A DNA stretch of 64,000 nt from Ardenticatenaceae bacterium (GTDB lineage: Bacteria > Chloroflexota > Anaerolineae > Promineifilales > Promineifilaceae): the NCBI GenBank assembly GCA_020634495.1, contig JACKBR010000023.1, positions 13,441 through 77,440 on the forward strand, written 5' to 3'. The notes beneath the pieces were generated by a model that was not told where the DNA came from, ran no database searches, and worked only from the letters and a program-made list of their open reading frames with translations. Shown here piece by piece: positions 52,881-61,452 of the stretch. Every line of letters begins with the position of its first letter. Position 1 is the stretch's first letter. The translations under genes and the position numbers were made by a program.

Positions 52881-54287
52881 ATGAGTTACGACACCCAATC
52901 ACCCAACCAACCCCCACGCAGCAATCGCACGATGCTGTTCATTGTGGCTGTGGCGGGCCTGCTGCTTTGCCTGGGAACGGCCGTTGCTGGTTTTGCCATC
53001 GGCCGGGCCACAGCAACCGAACAAACCATTACTGAAACGCTCACCGAACTGCGTGAGGTAACGCGAGAAGTCGAAGTGACCCGTGAAGTAGAGGTGCCAA
53101 TTATCGTCGGTTCAGAGACGGGAGATGCGGCTGCTGACGAAGAAGAGGCGGCTGATGGGTCGGCGGGAACGGCCGTACAAAGCCCAGACACCGCCAGCGA
53201 AAGCCAGACAAACGCTCCCCGCCTGGAAGAGGTAGAAGAGATTGATTTTGCGCTCTTTTTTGAAGCCTGGAATTTAGTAGAACAAGGATACGATGGCGAG
53301 ATTCCCCTCAACCAGGAAATCTTGTACTCCGCCATCGAAGGATCATTGGATATTTTAGGGGATGATTACACCCGTTTTGTTCGGCCAGAGGTGGCCGCCC
53401 GCCTGCGCGAAGATGCCGGTGGCTCGGTAGAAGGCATTGGCGCTTTTGTGCGCGAGACAGAAGAAGGGCTTTTTGAAATTGTGCGGCCTATCCCCGACCA
53501 GCCTGCTGATTTAGCTGGTTTGCTGCCGGGCGATATCGTTGTGGCCGTAGATGGCGTATCCGTAACAGATTTATCTTTTGATGATGTCATTCTGCGTGTT
53601 CGCGGACCTCGCGGCACAGACGTGACCCTGACCATTGCCCGTGAAGGCGTCGAAGAGCCCATCGACTTTACCATCACCCGCGTCCGCTTTGAGATCGCCA
53701 CCGTTGAGTCTGAGATGCTAGAAGGCAACATCGCCTACATTAAATTGACCACCTTTGACCAGACGGCCACAGAAAAAACGGTGGAAGCGCTGCAAACGCT
53801 GCTAGACCAGGGCGCAGAAAGCGTTATCTTTGACCTGCGCGATAATCCCGGCGGCTTTCTCAACCAATCCATCAGCATTGCAGACCTGTTTTTGACGGAC
53901 AGCGTGGTGTTGCACGAACGCAACAACGCCGGTCTGGACCAGGTTTTTAGCGCCGATGATGGCGACTTGGGCGAAGGTTTGCCCCTGGTGGTTTTGATCA
54001 ATGGCGGCAGCGCCAGCGCTTCAGAGATTGTGGCGGGGGCGATTAAGGATAACGGCCGTGCCGTACTCATTGGCGACGTTTCTTTTGGTAAAGGCTCTGT
54101 GCAGCAGGTGTATCAACTTTCTGATGGTTCTGAGATGCGCGTCACCATTGCCCGCTGGTACACGCCCGATAACAACACGATTGATCAAGAAGGTGTAACG
54201 CCTGATATTATTGTGGAAATGGAATTCGACGCCGAAGAAGATATTCAGCTTTCTCGGGCTATTGAATATTTGCAAACTGGGCAGTAA
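52881..54287 (+). CDS. S41 family C-terminal processing peptidase (paralogue)
   Basis: A 468-residue paralogue of the preceding protease, with an N-terminal helix (MLFIVAVAGLLLCLGTAVAG), a stalk holding the repeated unit VTREVEV and an acidic Ser/Ala-rich stretch, then PDZ (AGLLPGDIVVAVDGVSVTDL) and S41 core (GGSASASEIVAGAI with Ser, FGKGSVQQVYQLSDG with Lys). It differs from the first mainly by about 60 extra residues of stalk. The SD AAGGAAA precedes it. A strong terminator follows. Confidence 0.94.
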   Translation: MSYDTQSPNQPPRSNRTMLFIVAVAGLLLCLGTAVAGFAIGRATATEQTITETLTELREVTREVEVTREVEVPIIVGSETGDAAADEEEAADGSAGTAVQSPDTASESQTNAPRLEEVEEIDFALFFEAWNLVEQGYDGEIPLNQEILYSAIEGSLDILGDDYTRFVRPEVAARLREDAGGSVEGIGAFVRETEEGLFEIVRPIPDQPADLAGLLPGDIVVAVDGVSVTDLSFDDVILRVRGPRGTDVTLTIAREGVEEPIDFTITRVRFEIATVESEMLEGNIAYIKLTTFDQTATEKTVEALQTLLDQGAESVIFDLRDNPGGFLNQSISIADLFLTDSVVLHERNNAGLDQVFSADDGDLGEGLPLVVLINGGSASASEIVAGAIKDNGRAVLIGDVSFGKGSVQQVYQLSDGSEMRVTIARWYTPDNNTIDQEGVTPDIIVEMEFDAEEDIQLSRAIEYLQTGQ

Positions 54288-54432
54288 CGGCCGTTTCCCG
54301 GCGAACCATTCCCAGAACATTTTTAAGTTGCCGGGGTTGGTGGTTAAGAAAGCTATAATCTAATCTTTACATTTTGTTAACAGCTTTGGGCAAAGATAAT
54401 GGCATAAACATTTCTTCCTCCCCCTTCAACTG

Positions 54433-54468
54433 AACGGCTCCGCAAGAATTACTTGCGGAGCCGTTTTT
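54433..54468 (+). terminator. Rho-independent terminator after the S41 pair
   Basis: A 14-bp perfect stem, AACGGCTCCGCAAG (54433-54446) with CTTGCGGAGCCGTT (54452-54465), a 5-base loop AATTA and a T-run. It lies 146 bases after the second S41 stop. Confidence 0.9.
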
Positions 54469-54539
54469 GGTTCGGGCAGTTTATTGGTGAGGCAGATTCT
54501 GCACTTTGTTTGCGCGGAAAGAATCCGCGGCTACTTCCG

Positions 54540-56248
54540 TTATTGACTTATTGAAATCAAGTTTGCCAGTTCCCACACGTCTTCATCGTTCATTTGCGAG
54601 GCCAGGCGTTCGGCGCGGATGCGCAGGTCGCGCATGTTGAAGCCTTCAACCCAGTAGCTGTGGCGCAGCAGTTCGGCATACTGGCTAACGACAACGGCAA
54701 GCTGGTAGTGCAGCGGGGCATCATCAAAGGATCGAACGAGGTTTTCAGTGGTAAAAACGCCGTTGATCTCTTTCACAACGCGGGTGTCTGGGTCTTGCCA
54801 GCGCAGGTTTACCGTGGCGATGCGGCCCTGAGCGCCGGGCACCATCTGTACCGCATAAATGGCAGCGGCCGTGTGTCCTGCGCCAAATTCGGCGGCATCA
54901 ATGGTGTCGTTGCGGAAATCTTCGTCGGCAATGGCCCGATTTTCGTAGCCAATGAGCCGGTACTGCTGCACCACATTGCGGTCAAACTCCACCTGTATTT
55001 TGGCGTCCAAACCAATCACTTGCAGCGTAGACATGATGTTATCAACAAACAAATTTTCCGCTTCTTCTAGCGTGTCGATGTAGCCGTAGTTGCCGTCGCC
55101 CTGGTCGGCTAGCTGTTCCATCATCACGTCGTTGTAGTTGCCCAGGCCAAAGCCAATGGTGGTGAGTTGGATGCCAGCATCGGCGTAGCCGCGAATTTGG
55201 GCAGCAATGCCGTCGGCGCTGGTGTTGCCCACGTTGGCCACGCCGTCGCTGGCCAGGATGACGCGGTTGATGCCGTCAAATTTGTAGGCGCGGTTGGCCA
55301 TCTCGTAGCCCAGCAGGAGGCCCGCTTCCAGATTCGTAGAGCCTTCGGTGTCCAGCGAATAGATGGCATTGAGGATGGTGTTGCGGTCGGAGCCGTTGGT
55401 GGGCGGCAAAAACGCGGGCATCGGAGCCGTAAACCACGATGGCGATAGTGTCGTCGGCGCGCATACAGTTCACCAGGATTTCCAGGGATTGTTTTACCAG
55501 ACCCAGCCGGTTTTCCTGGGCCATCGAGCCAGAAACATCGATGACAAAGGTGAGGGCGGCAGACGGCCGTATCTCCTCTGAACTCTCATACCCTGCACCC
55601 CAATCCGCAAAAAGTAGGTGCCATCGGTGTGGAACGGGCTGGGTGCGCCATCGGCGTACACCGCAAAGTCGGTGTTGGGCGGAATTTGGTAGCCCTGGTC
55701 AAAGAGTTGACAAACTCTTCCACCCGAATTGCTTCTGGCGGTGGCTGGAGGCCATCTTGCAAGTAGCGGCGGGCAATGCTGTACGAACCGGTGTCTACAT
55801 CCAGCGAGAAGGTCGACAGATTATCAACCTCGGTCAAAATGTAGGGATTGACCCATACTCTTCAAAAAACATGGCGGAGGGTGTGCTGCGGGCAGGGGTT
55901 GGCGCAGGGGAAAATGGATTCGCTGCCTCCGCCTGGGGCAGTGGCCAATGGTGCAGGCGGCGCTTCAAAATCGGCCGTATCCTCCATCGCTTCTTCCTCG
56001 GTTAGCAGTTCTTCCACAACCACTTCTGTGACAACACGGGTGACCTCAATAGGTTCGCCTTCAATAACGGGGCTTTCGCTGATCGAGTCGCTTGTTTCAT
56101 CCCGCGCTGATTCCGTATCACCTTCTACGGCGATAGGATTTGAGCTAGAACCATCTTCCTGAGTAACTGGTTCGCCGCCACCACAGGCAACCAACAGCAG
56201 TGTGGCAATGAGTAAAAATAAAATGGAGCGTTTCGTGTACATTTTCAT
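54540..56248 (-). pseudogene. vWA-domain lipoprotein (YfbK-like), frameshifted
   Basis: MKMYTKRSILFLLIATLLL leads to a lipobox (LLVACGGG) and an acidic stalk with VTRVVTEVVVEE; this frame stops at 55862. The protein continues as LSTFSLDVDTGSYSIARRYL (55837 frame), FVIDVSGSMAQENRLG with the MIDAS motif, and then a long open frame from 55421 with NTILNAIYSLDTEGSTNLEA and INRVILASDGVANVG to 54540. Four indels near 55870, 55710, 55600 and 55420 restore one frame. The domain order is that of YfbK/YfbH-type von Willebrand A lipoproteins that bind partners through Mg2+ at the MIDAS. It is convergent with the S41 terminator. Confidence 0.85.
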
Positions 56249-56375
56249 GATAGGTTCCTTGTTGAGCTATTTCCTTTTAACGAGAATCTTTTTGACGATA
56301 AAGTTTTGGCGTTTTGTGTATACACTTGGCTCTTTAACGACGGCCGTTCCCATTTGGTTCCCGATTTGCCACTGA

Positions 56376-56412
56376 AAAATAAAAAGTGATAAGTAGAAAG
56401 TGAAAAGTGGTT
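56376..56412. repeat. Intergenic repeat, copy 3 (half)
   Basis: AAAAAGTGATAAGTAGAAAG followed by TGAAAAGTGG matches one arm of the hairpin repeats at 19022 and 47034; no second arm is nearby. It lies in the gap between two divergent lipoprotein genes. Confidence 0.6.
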
Positions 56413-56446
56413 GAGTTGTCTGGGTTGTGGTTTAGAATGGGCGGCT

Positions 56447-57712
56447 ATGGTTTTTAAAACACGCCTGTTCTTAATTAGCTTGATTGTTTTGGGTTTGATT
56501 GGATGTCGAGAGGAAGCCGTGACCGTTTTGCCAACGGCCGTTCCTATCCCCACCAACTCCCCCACAAAACCAGCCAGCCCAACCAGTACAGCCACCCCCA
56601 AGATTGTGCCGACGGAAACGGCCGTTTCCACCCCCACGTTTACTCCCACGCCGTCCTATCCTGAATACGCTGGCCCCACACTCAATCGGGCAGAGATCGG
56701 CGTGCAGGTTTACCTGCATCGGGTCGATGTGGCCGCGCTGATGGCCCAGCTCAACGAGTTGGGCGTCGGTTGGGTTAAAACACAGGTGTCGTGGAAACTG
56801 TTTCAGCCGTACCCGGATCAATTTTCCGAAGAACGGTTGGCCGATTTAGATGCGCTGGTGGCCCAGGCCAACGCCAACGACATTCGGGTAATGTTGGGCG
56901 TGGCCAAAGCGCCAGAGTGGAGCCGCCCACTCACCGAAATGGACGGCCCGCCGACCGACTACGCCCTCTACCGGCAATTTTTGCACTTTTTGGCGGAGCG
57001 ATATGCGGGGCAGGTGGCGGCCTACGAACTGTGGAACGAGCCGAACTTGCAGCGAGAATGGCATGGCGTGCCGCTGGATGCGGCTGCCCTGGTTGAGCTG
57101 ATTCGTTTTGGGGCTGAGGGCGTGCGGGCTGGCGATCCTGCTGCGCTGGTGATCAGCGGTGCACCGGCGGTTACGGGTATCAATGACGGCGTTAACGCCA
57201 TCGACGACCGGGTTTACTTTCGGGGGATGCTGGCGGCGGGCGTGGCTGATTTTGTCGATGGCTTTGGCGTGCATCCGTATGGCTGGGCCAATCCGCCAGA
57301 CGCGACGTTTGAGAAGCCGGATACGGCCGTTCCCAGCCATAACAATCATCCCAGCTTCTTTTTCCGGGACACCCTGCGCGACTATGGCAGCCTGCTCACC
57401 GAGTTTGGCATTGCCGAAAAGCAGCTGTGGGTTACCGAATTTGGCTGGGGCAGCTTTGACAGCTTTGCCGCTGAGCCGCCAGCGGGGGCTGAGTTCATGG
57501 CCAACGTTTCTGAATGGCAGCAGGCGGCCTACACCCAGCAAGCCTTTGCCCTGGCCCACGACTGGCCCCAGGTTGGCCCAATGATGCTTTGGAACCTGAA
57601 CTTTGCTTTTTGGCTGGGGGATGCGTTTAGCGAATCTGGCTACAGCCTGTTGCGGCCCGATGGCTCCCCGCGACCCGCTTACCTGGCTCTAGCGGCGCTG
57701 CCTAAGCAATAG
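56447..57712 (+). CDS. Lipoprotein with glycoside-hydrolase-like TIM barrel
   Basis: A 421-residue lipoprotein: lipobox in SLIVLGLIGCREE, a Pro/Thr-rich linker (about residues 22-70), then a clan GH-A-type barrel. The candidate acid/base Glu is in YELWNEPNLQ and the nucleophile Glu in LWVTEFGWG; VDGFGVHPYGW lies between them. It resembles GH39-like or cellulase-like proteins that act on surface or external glycans; the substrate is unknown. I chose MVFKTRLF at 56447, which gives a proper signal; 56411 adds 12 residues. Confidence 0.85.
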   Translation: MVFKTRLFLISLIVLGLIGCREEAVTVLPTAVPIPTNSPTKPASPTSTATPKIVPTETAVSTPTFTPTPSYPEYAGPTLNRAEIGVQVYLHRVDVAALMAQLNELGVGWVKTQVSWKLFQPYPDQFSEERLADLDALVAQANANDIRVMLGVAKAPEWSRPLTEMDGPPTDYALYRQFLHFLAERYAGQVAAYELWNEPNLQREWHGVPLDAAALVELIRFGAEGVRAGDPAALVISGAPAVTGINDGVNAIDDRVYFRGMLAAGVADFVDGFGVHPYGWANPPDATFEKPDTAVPSHNNHPSFFFRDTLRDYGSLLTEFGIAEKQLWVTEFGWGSFDSFAAEPPAGAEFMANVSEWQQAAYTQQAFALAHDWPQVGPMMLWNLNFAFWLGDAFSESGYSLLRPDGSPRPAYLALAALPKQ

Positions 57713-57737
57713 GCGTGTTGCCCAAGATTGGTTTACT

Positions 57738-58229
57738 TCACTTGGCGGTTGAAGATCGCGGCGTGACGGCCATGATTTGATATTCAATTTCGCCAGCGGG
57801 CGCATGAACAATGACCCGCTCCCCGACCTGATGGCCCAGCAGCGCCTGGCCTAGCGGCGATTCATTGGAGATGAACCCCTGGCTTGGGTCTGCTTCGGCC
57901 ATGCCCACGATGGTGTATTTTTCAACTTCGCCGTCGCTCATTTGGATGGTGACGGTTTCGCCAATGTTGACGATATTGTCTTCATTGCCTGGTTCGATCA
58001 GTTCGGCGTGGTCAATCATGTGTTGCAGTTCTTGGATACGGCCGTCTACAAACGCCAGCTCCTCCTCTGCCAACATATATTCCGTCTGGTCCATCCAGTC
58101 CCCATTCCGCTTGGCTTCTTGAATTTCCTCAATGATTTCGGGACGTTTAGCCGTTTGCAAATGGGCCAGCTCCTCTTCCAGTTCAGCCAGCCCTTTTTTT
58201 GTTACGTAAACGGTCTTTTCGCCGATCAT
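57738..58229 (-). CDS. greA: Transcription elongation factor GreA
   Basis: A 163-residue GreA/GreB-family protein. The N-terminal coiled coil (VYVTKKGLAELEEELAHLQT, AKRNGDWMDQTEYMLAEEEL) has acidic tip residues between its helices, and a C-terminal FKBP-like domain follows (GETVTIQMSDGEVEKYTIVG, SPLGQALLGHQVGERVIVHA). It stimulates RNA cleavage by arrested polymerase. The start overlaps the universal stress gene stop (ATGA), so it is translated from the same message. Confidence 0.94.
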   Translation of the reverse strand: MIGEKTVYVTKKGLAELEEELAHLQTAKRPEIIEEIQEAKRNGDWMDQTEYMLAEEELAFVDGRIQELQHMIDHAELIEPGNEDNIVNIGETVTIQMSDGEVEKYTIVGMAEADPSQGFISNESPLGQALLGHQVGERVIVHAPAGEIEYQIMAVTPRSSTAK

Positions 58230-58726
58230 TCGCTTGCTCCCACTTTACTCGCTACCGCCGCTATTGGGTACGATTCATCCTCTCCCGCAGAGGAACGGGC
58301 CAGCAAAATAGGCACACGCGCCTGGCGCAGCACCTTGTCGGCAACGCTGCCAAAGACCCAGCGCATCACGCCCCCGCGACCATGCGTGCTCATCACGATA
58401 GCATTTACCCCCAGCTCATCAGCCGTATGCAAAATGGCATCCGCCGGAGATTCGCCAACGATGATGCGGCAGTTGACATTAAAGCCAGCAGCCTGGAGCG
58501 CTTGTTGCTTGGCTTCCAGGTAGCTTGCGGCTTCACTCTTCATATCTTCGCCCAGATTGGTATACACATGAGTAAAGTCAAGGTTATCGCCAAGGTATTG
58601 AGCAATATGAACCGTGCGCAGCAATGTGATTTCGCTATCAAAGCATACGGCAATTGCTTTGGCCATTGGCAAGGCAGCCTCTGCTAACTCAGAACCATCT
58701 AAGGGAACTAATAAGTGTTTGAACAT
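58226..58726 (-). CDS. Universal stress protein (UspA family)
   Basis: A 166-residue UspA-fold protein (MFKHLLVPLDGSELAEAALP). The nucleotide-binding loop STHGRGGVMRWVFGSVADKV matches the ATP-binding G-x2-G-x9-GS pattern, so ATP binding is likely. It ends with the stop overlapping greA. A 54-residue basic protein is encoded 21 bases upstream on the same strand. Confidence 0.93.
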   Translation of the reverse strand: MFKHLLVPLDGSELAEAALPMAKAIAVCFDSEITLLRTVHIAQYLGDNLDFTHVYTNLGEDMKSEAASYLEAKQQALQAAGFNVNCRIIVGESPADAILHTADELGVNAIVMSTHGRGGVMRWVFGSVADKVLRQARVPILLARSSAGEDESYPIAAVASKVGASE

Positions 58727-58747
58727 TTACATCTCCAAGTGATCGTC

Positions 58748-58912
58748 TTATCGATCTCGTTTACCCTGTTTTTGCCGAGATTTTTTCTTTTTTTGCTCGG
58801 CCTTATTTCGTTTTCTGGCCTTTGCTTTTTCGGCTTTGTGCTTATGAACCTTTTCTTTTTTTGGCCGAATTCGCGTTGGCTTCTTTTTTAGTACATCATC
58901 GTCGTTACCCAT
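58748..58912 (-). CDS. Small lysine/arginine-rich protein (54 residues)
   Basis: ATG at 58912 with a strong SD (GGAGGAGACGAACG before it) opens a 54-codon frame to a stop at 58748. The protein starts MGNDDDVLKKKPTRIRPKKE and about half of its residues are Lys or Arg, with no hydrophobic segment. It could bind nucleic acid or ribosomes. It is 21 bases ahead of the universal stress gene, so is probably the first gene of a basic-protein/usp/greA operon. No family was recognised. Confidence 0.8.
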   Translation of the reverse strand: MGNDDDVLKKKPTRIRPKKEKVHKHKAEKAKARKRNKAEQKKKKSRQKQGKRDR

Positions 58913-59193
58913 CGTTCGTCTCCTCCAGGGAAGCCTAACTTAGCCGTTTTGGCATTGAGCGGACAATGCACGTCTCATTTTTGATATGCACATCTCGTCC
59001 ATATCAACAAAATAAAATTTATAAGAATGTAAGTTTGGGGGGAAGTAACAAAGGGAATCAAAACTGGATGATGAACATCACCACTTGCAAAAACCAATTT
59101 TATTTGCCAGAAACACGTTGGCCAACGTGCCTGAAAGCTGGGTTCAACGCGATTCAGTTGCCCAGAATGCCGCCCCCAACTATCATTCCGCCT

Positions 59194-61230
59194 ATGATTA
59201 TTTTGCAGGCGAACCAGCTTAGCCATTCCTTTGGCGCAAGCGATCTGTTTGAAGACGTTTCGGTATTGCTGCACGCCAAAGAGCGGGTGGGCCTGGTGGG
59301 GCCAAATGGCATTGGCAAAACGACGCTGCTGCTCATTTTGGCGGGATTGCTGGAGCCAACGGCAGGCAGCGTTAGCCGCCAGGAAAATTTGACTTTGGGC
59401 TACTTGCGCCAAGAGGCTGTGCTGACTTTTGCCGGGCAAGATAACACCGTGAATGAAGAGATGCTCTCTGTTTTTGCCGATTTGCGCGGGCAGGAGGCGC
59501 GTTTGCGTGAATTGGAGGCTAAAATGGAAGCCGGGGAGATGGGGGAAGCGGTTTTGGAGGAATACGGCCGTATCCAAACTCTCTACGAGCACGGCGGCGG
59601 CTACGAATACCAGAACGACATCAAGCGCGTCCTGCAAGGGCTGGGCTTTGAGCCAGACCAGTGGGACATGCCCCTAGAGCATCTCAGCGGCGGCCAGAAA
59701 ACACGCATCTTACTCGGCCGGCTGCTCCTGGAAAAGCCCGATCTGCTCATCCTTGACGAGCCAACCAACCACCTGGACACCAGCGCAATTGAATGGCTGG
59801 AAAAAACGCTGCGCACCTGGGAAGGCTCCTTGCTCATTGTAAGCCATGACCGCTACTTTTTGGACTGCGTTGTCAATCAGGTGTGGGCCATGAATCAGCA
59901 TGGCGTGAAGAGTTACAAAGGCAACTACAGCACCTACGTCCAGCAGCGGGATGTTGAATGGCAGCATGAAGAAACCCTCTTTGCCAACGAAATGGCCCGC
60001 CTGGAAGCGGAGCTGGAATTTATTCGCAAAAACATTGCTGGCGGTAAAACCGACATTGCCAAAGGTAAGCTGAAGCGTCTGACGCGGGACATTGTGCTCA
60101 TAGAAGAAGTGGGGTTGCTGGGGATGCAAGGTAAAAACTGGCTGCAAATCGGCGAACGGGTGCGCACCTTTACCGTCAATGAAGCGGCTCAGCGAATCAA
60201 AGAGCTGCCCACGCCCGCCACCCGCAGACCCAGGCTCAAAATTAAGCTCAAGCCAGAGCAGCGCGGCAGCCGCTTTGTGCTGCGCACCAAAAAGCTGCGC
60301 ATCGGCTACCCAGACAATGTGCTGTTTGACTGCGACGACATTAATTTGGAACGGCTGGACTGTGTGGCTTTAATTGGTCCCAACGGCAGCGGTAAGAGCA
60401 CCTTTTTGCGCACGCTCATGGGGGAAATCGCGCCGCTGCGGGGCAAAATTCGTTTGGGGGATGGGCTGGTGCGTGGCTACTTTGCCCAGGGGCATGAGCA
60501 ACTCGATGTTGATAAGCGGGTGCTGGATGAGGTGCTGGCCCACAAGCCAATGTCGCCTGAGGAGGCGCGTAATTACCTGGGACAATACCTGTTCCGGGGG
60601 GACGACGTGTTTAAGCTGGTGGGGGATTTGAGCGGTGGCGAACGCGGCCGTTTGGCGCTCGCGCTGCTGGCGCTGGACGAAGCCAACTTTTTGCTGCTAG
60701 ACGAGCCGACCAATCATTTGGACATCCCCTCGCAGGAGGCGCTGCAAGCGGTGCTGGAGCAGTTCGATGGCACGATTGTGCTGGTGAGCCATGATCGCTA
60801 TCTGGTGGATCGGCTGGCGACGCAAATTTGGGAACTGCGCGAAGATGGCGAGTACGGCCGTTTGCAAATTTTTGACGGCACCTACCAGGAATTTTTAGCA
60901 ACGAAAGAGGGAGGGGAAACGGCCGTTACCACCATTTCCTCCAAAGTTGCCCTGCCCACAAAAGACAAAGAGCTGCCGCCCATCAACCTGGACTGGATTG
61001 AGGATGTTGTAGACCCGCTGCAATTCACCGCAGCAGACCGCCAGGCACGCAGCCGCCGCATCCATGAGCTAACCGAGCAAATCGAGGAAACCGAAGGGTG
61101 GCTGGCGCAGCTGGCGCTTGAGTTAGCCCGCGCCGCAGGAAATCGCAAAGAAGCAGTTGAGCGCGAGTTAGCCGTTGCCCAAACCGAACTTCAAACCCTC
61201 TCCACAGAACTTGATGAATTGATGGCCTAA
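59194..61230 (+). CDS. ABC-F family ATPase
   Basis: A 678-residue soluble protein with two ABC domains and no membrane segment. Walker A motifs are GPNGIGKTTLLLILAG and GPNGSGKSTFLRTLMG, the signatures LSGGQKTRILLGRLL and LSGGERGRLALALLAL, the Walker B motifs LLILDEPTNHLD and LLLDEPTNHLD. A charged linker joins the domains, and a C-terminal coiled coil ends the protein. ABC-F proteins act on the ribosome (translation factor or antibiotic protection). I chose MIILQANQLSHSFG at 59194; the frame from 58966 adds 76 residues without family similarity. Confidence 0.93.
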   Translation: MIILQANQLSHSFGASDLFEDVSVLLHAKERVGLVGPNGIGKTTLLLILAGLLEPTAGSVSRQENLTLGYLRQEAVLTFAGQDNTVNEEMLSVFADLRGQEARLRELEAKMEAGEMGEAVLEEYGRIQTLYEHGGGYEYQNDIKRVLQGLGFEPDQWDMPLEHLSGGQKTRILLGRLLLEKPDLLILDEPTNHLDTSAIEWLEKTLRTWEGSLLIVSHDRYFLDCVVNQVWAMNQHGVKSYKGNYSTYVQQRDVEWQHEETLFANEMARLEAELEFIRKNIAGGKTDIAKGKLKRLTRDIVLIEEVGLLGMQGKNWLQIGERVRTFTVNEAAQRIKELPTPATRRPRLKIKLKPEQRGSRFVLRTKKLRIGYPDNVLFDCDDINLERLDCVALIGPNGSGKSTFLRTLMGEIAPLRGKIRLGDGLVRGYFAQGHEQLDVDKRVLDEVLAHKPMSPEEARNYLGQYLFRGDDVFKLVGDLSGGERGRLALALLALDEANFLLLDEPTNHLDIPSQEALQAVLEQFDGTIVLVSHDRYLVDRLATQIWELREDGEYGRLQIFDGTYQEFLATKEGGETAVTTISSKVALPTKDKELPPINLDWIEDVVDPLQFTAADRQARSRRIHELTEQIEETEGWLAQLALELARAAGNRKEAVERELAVAQTELQTLSTELDELMA

Positions 61231-61452
61231 AATTTCCCCCTCATGATGCTTGACACTTCTGTCCAAAAACAGTACATTTGTTCGCCTAATTGGTAAAACC
61301 CAGACTGTGTAATCTGCGGATTATTTTCATAGGAGACGACACCGACTGTCGTTGACCACCATGAATGAAAATCAGCAGATTGCGCAGATTTACCAAATTT
61401 TTCTCTGCGTTCTCCGCGTTCTCGCGGTTAAATTATTTTCGAAGGAGGCATT
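61231..61452. other. Intergenic gap with repetitive sequence
   Basis: No gene in these 222 bases. Near 61380-61435 the run CAGATTGCGCAGATTTACC leads to CTGCGTTCTCCGCGTTCTCG and GGTTAA, a repeat type seen widely as intergenic filler in related genomes (recalled, not searched). The UvrA-like gene's SD (AAGGAGG) ends the gap. Confidence 0.5.

Noticed and set aside
58966..59193. 76-residue N-terminal extension of the ABC-F protein
   Set aside because: ABC-F proteins start directly with the first ABC domain; the extension is not protein-like.
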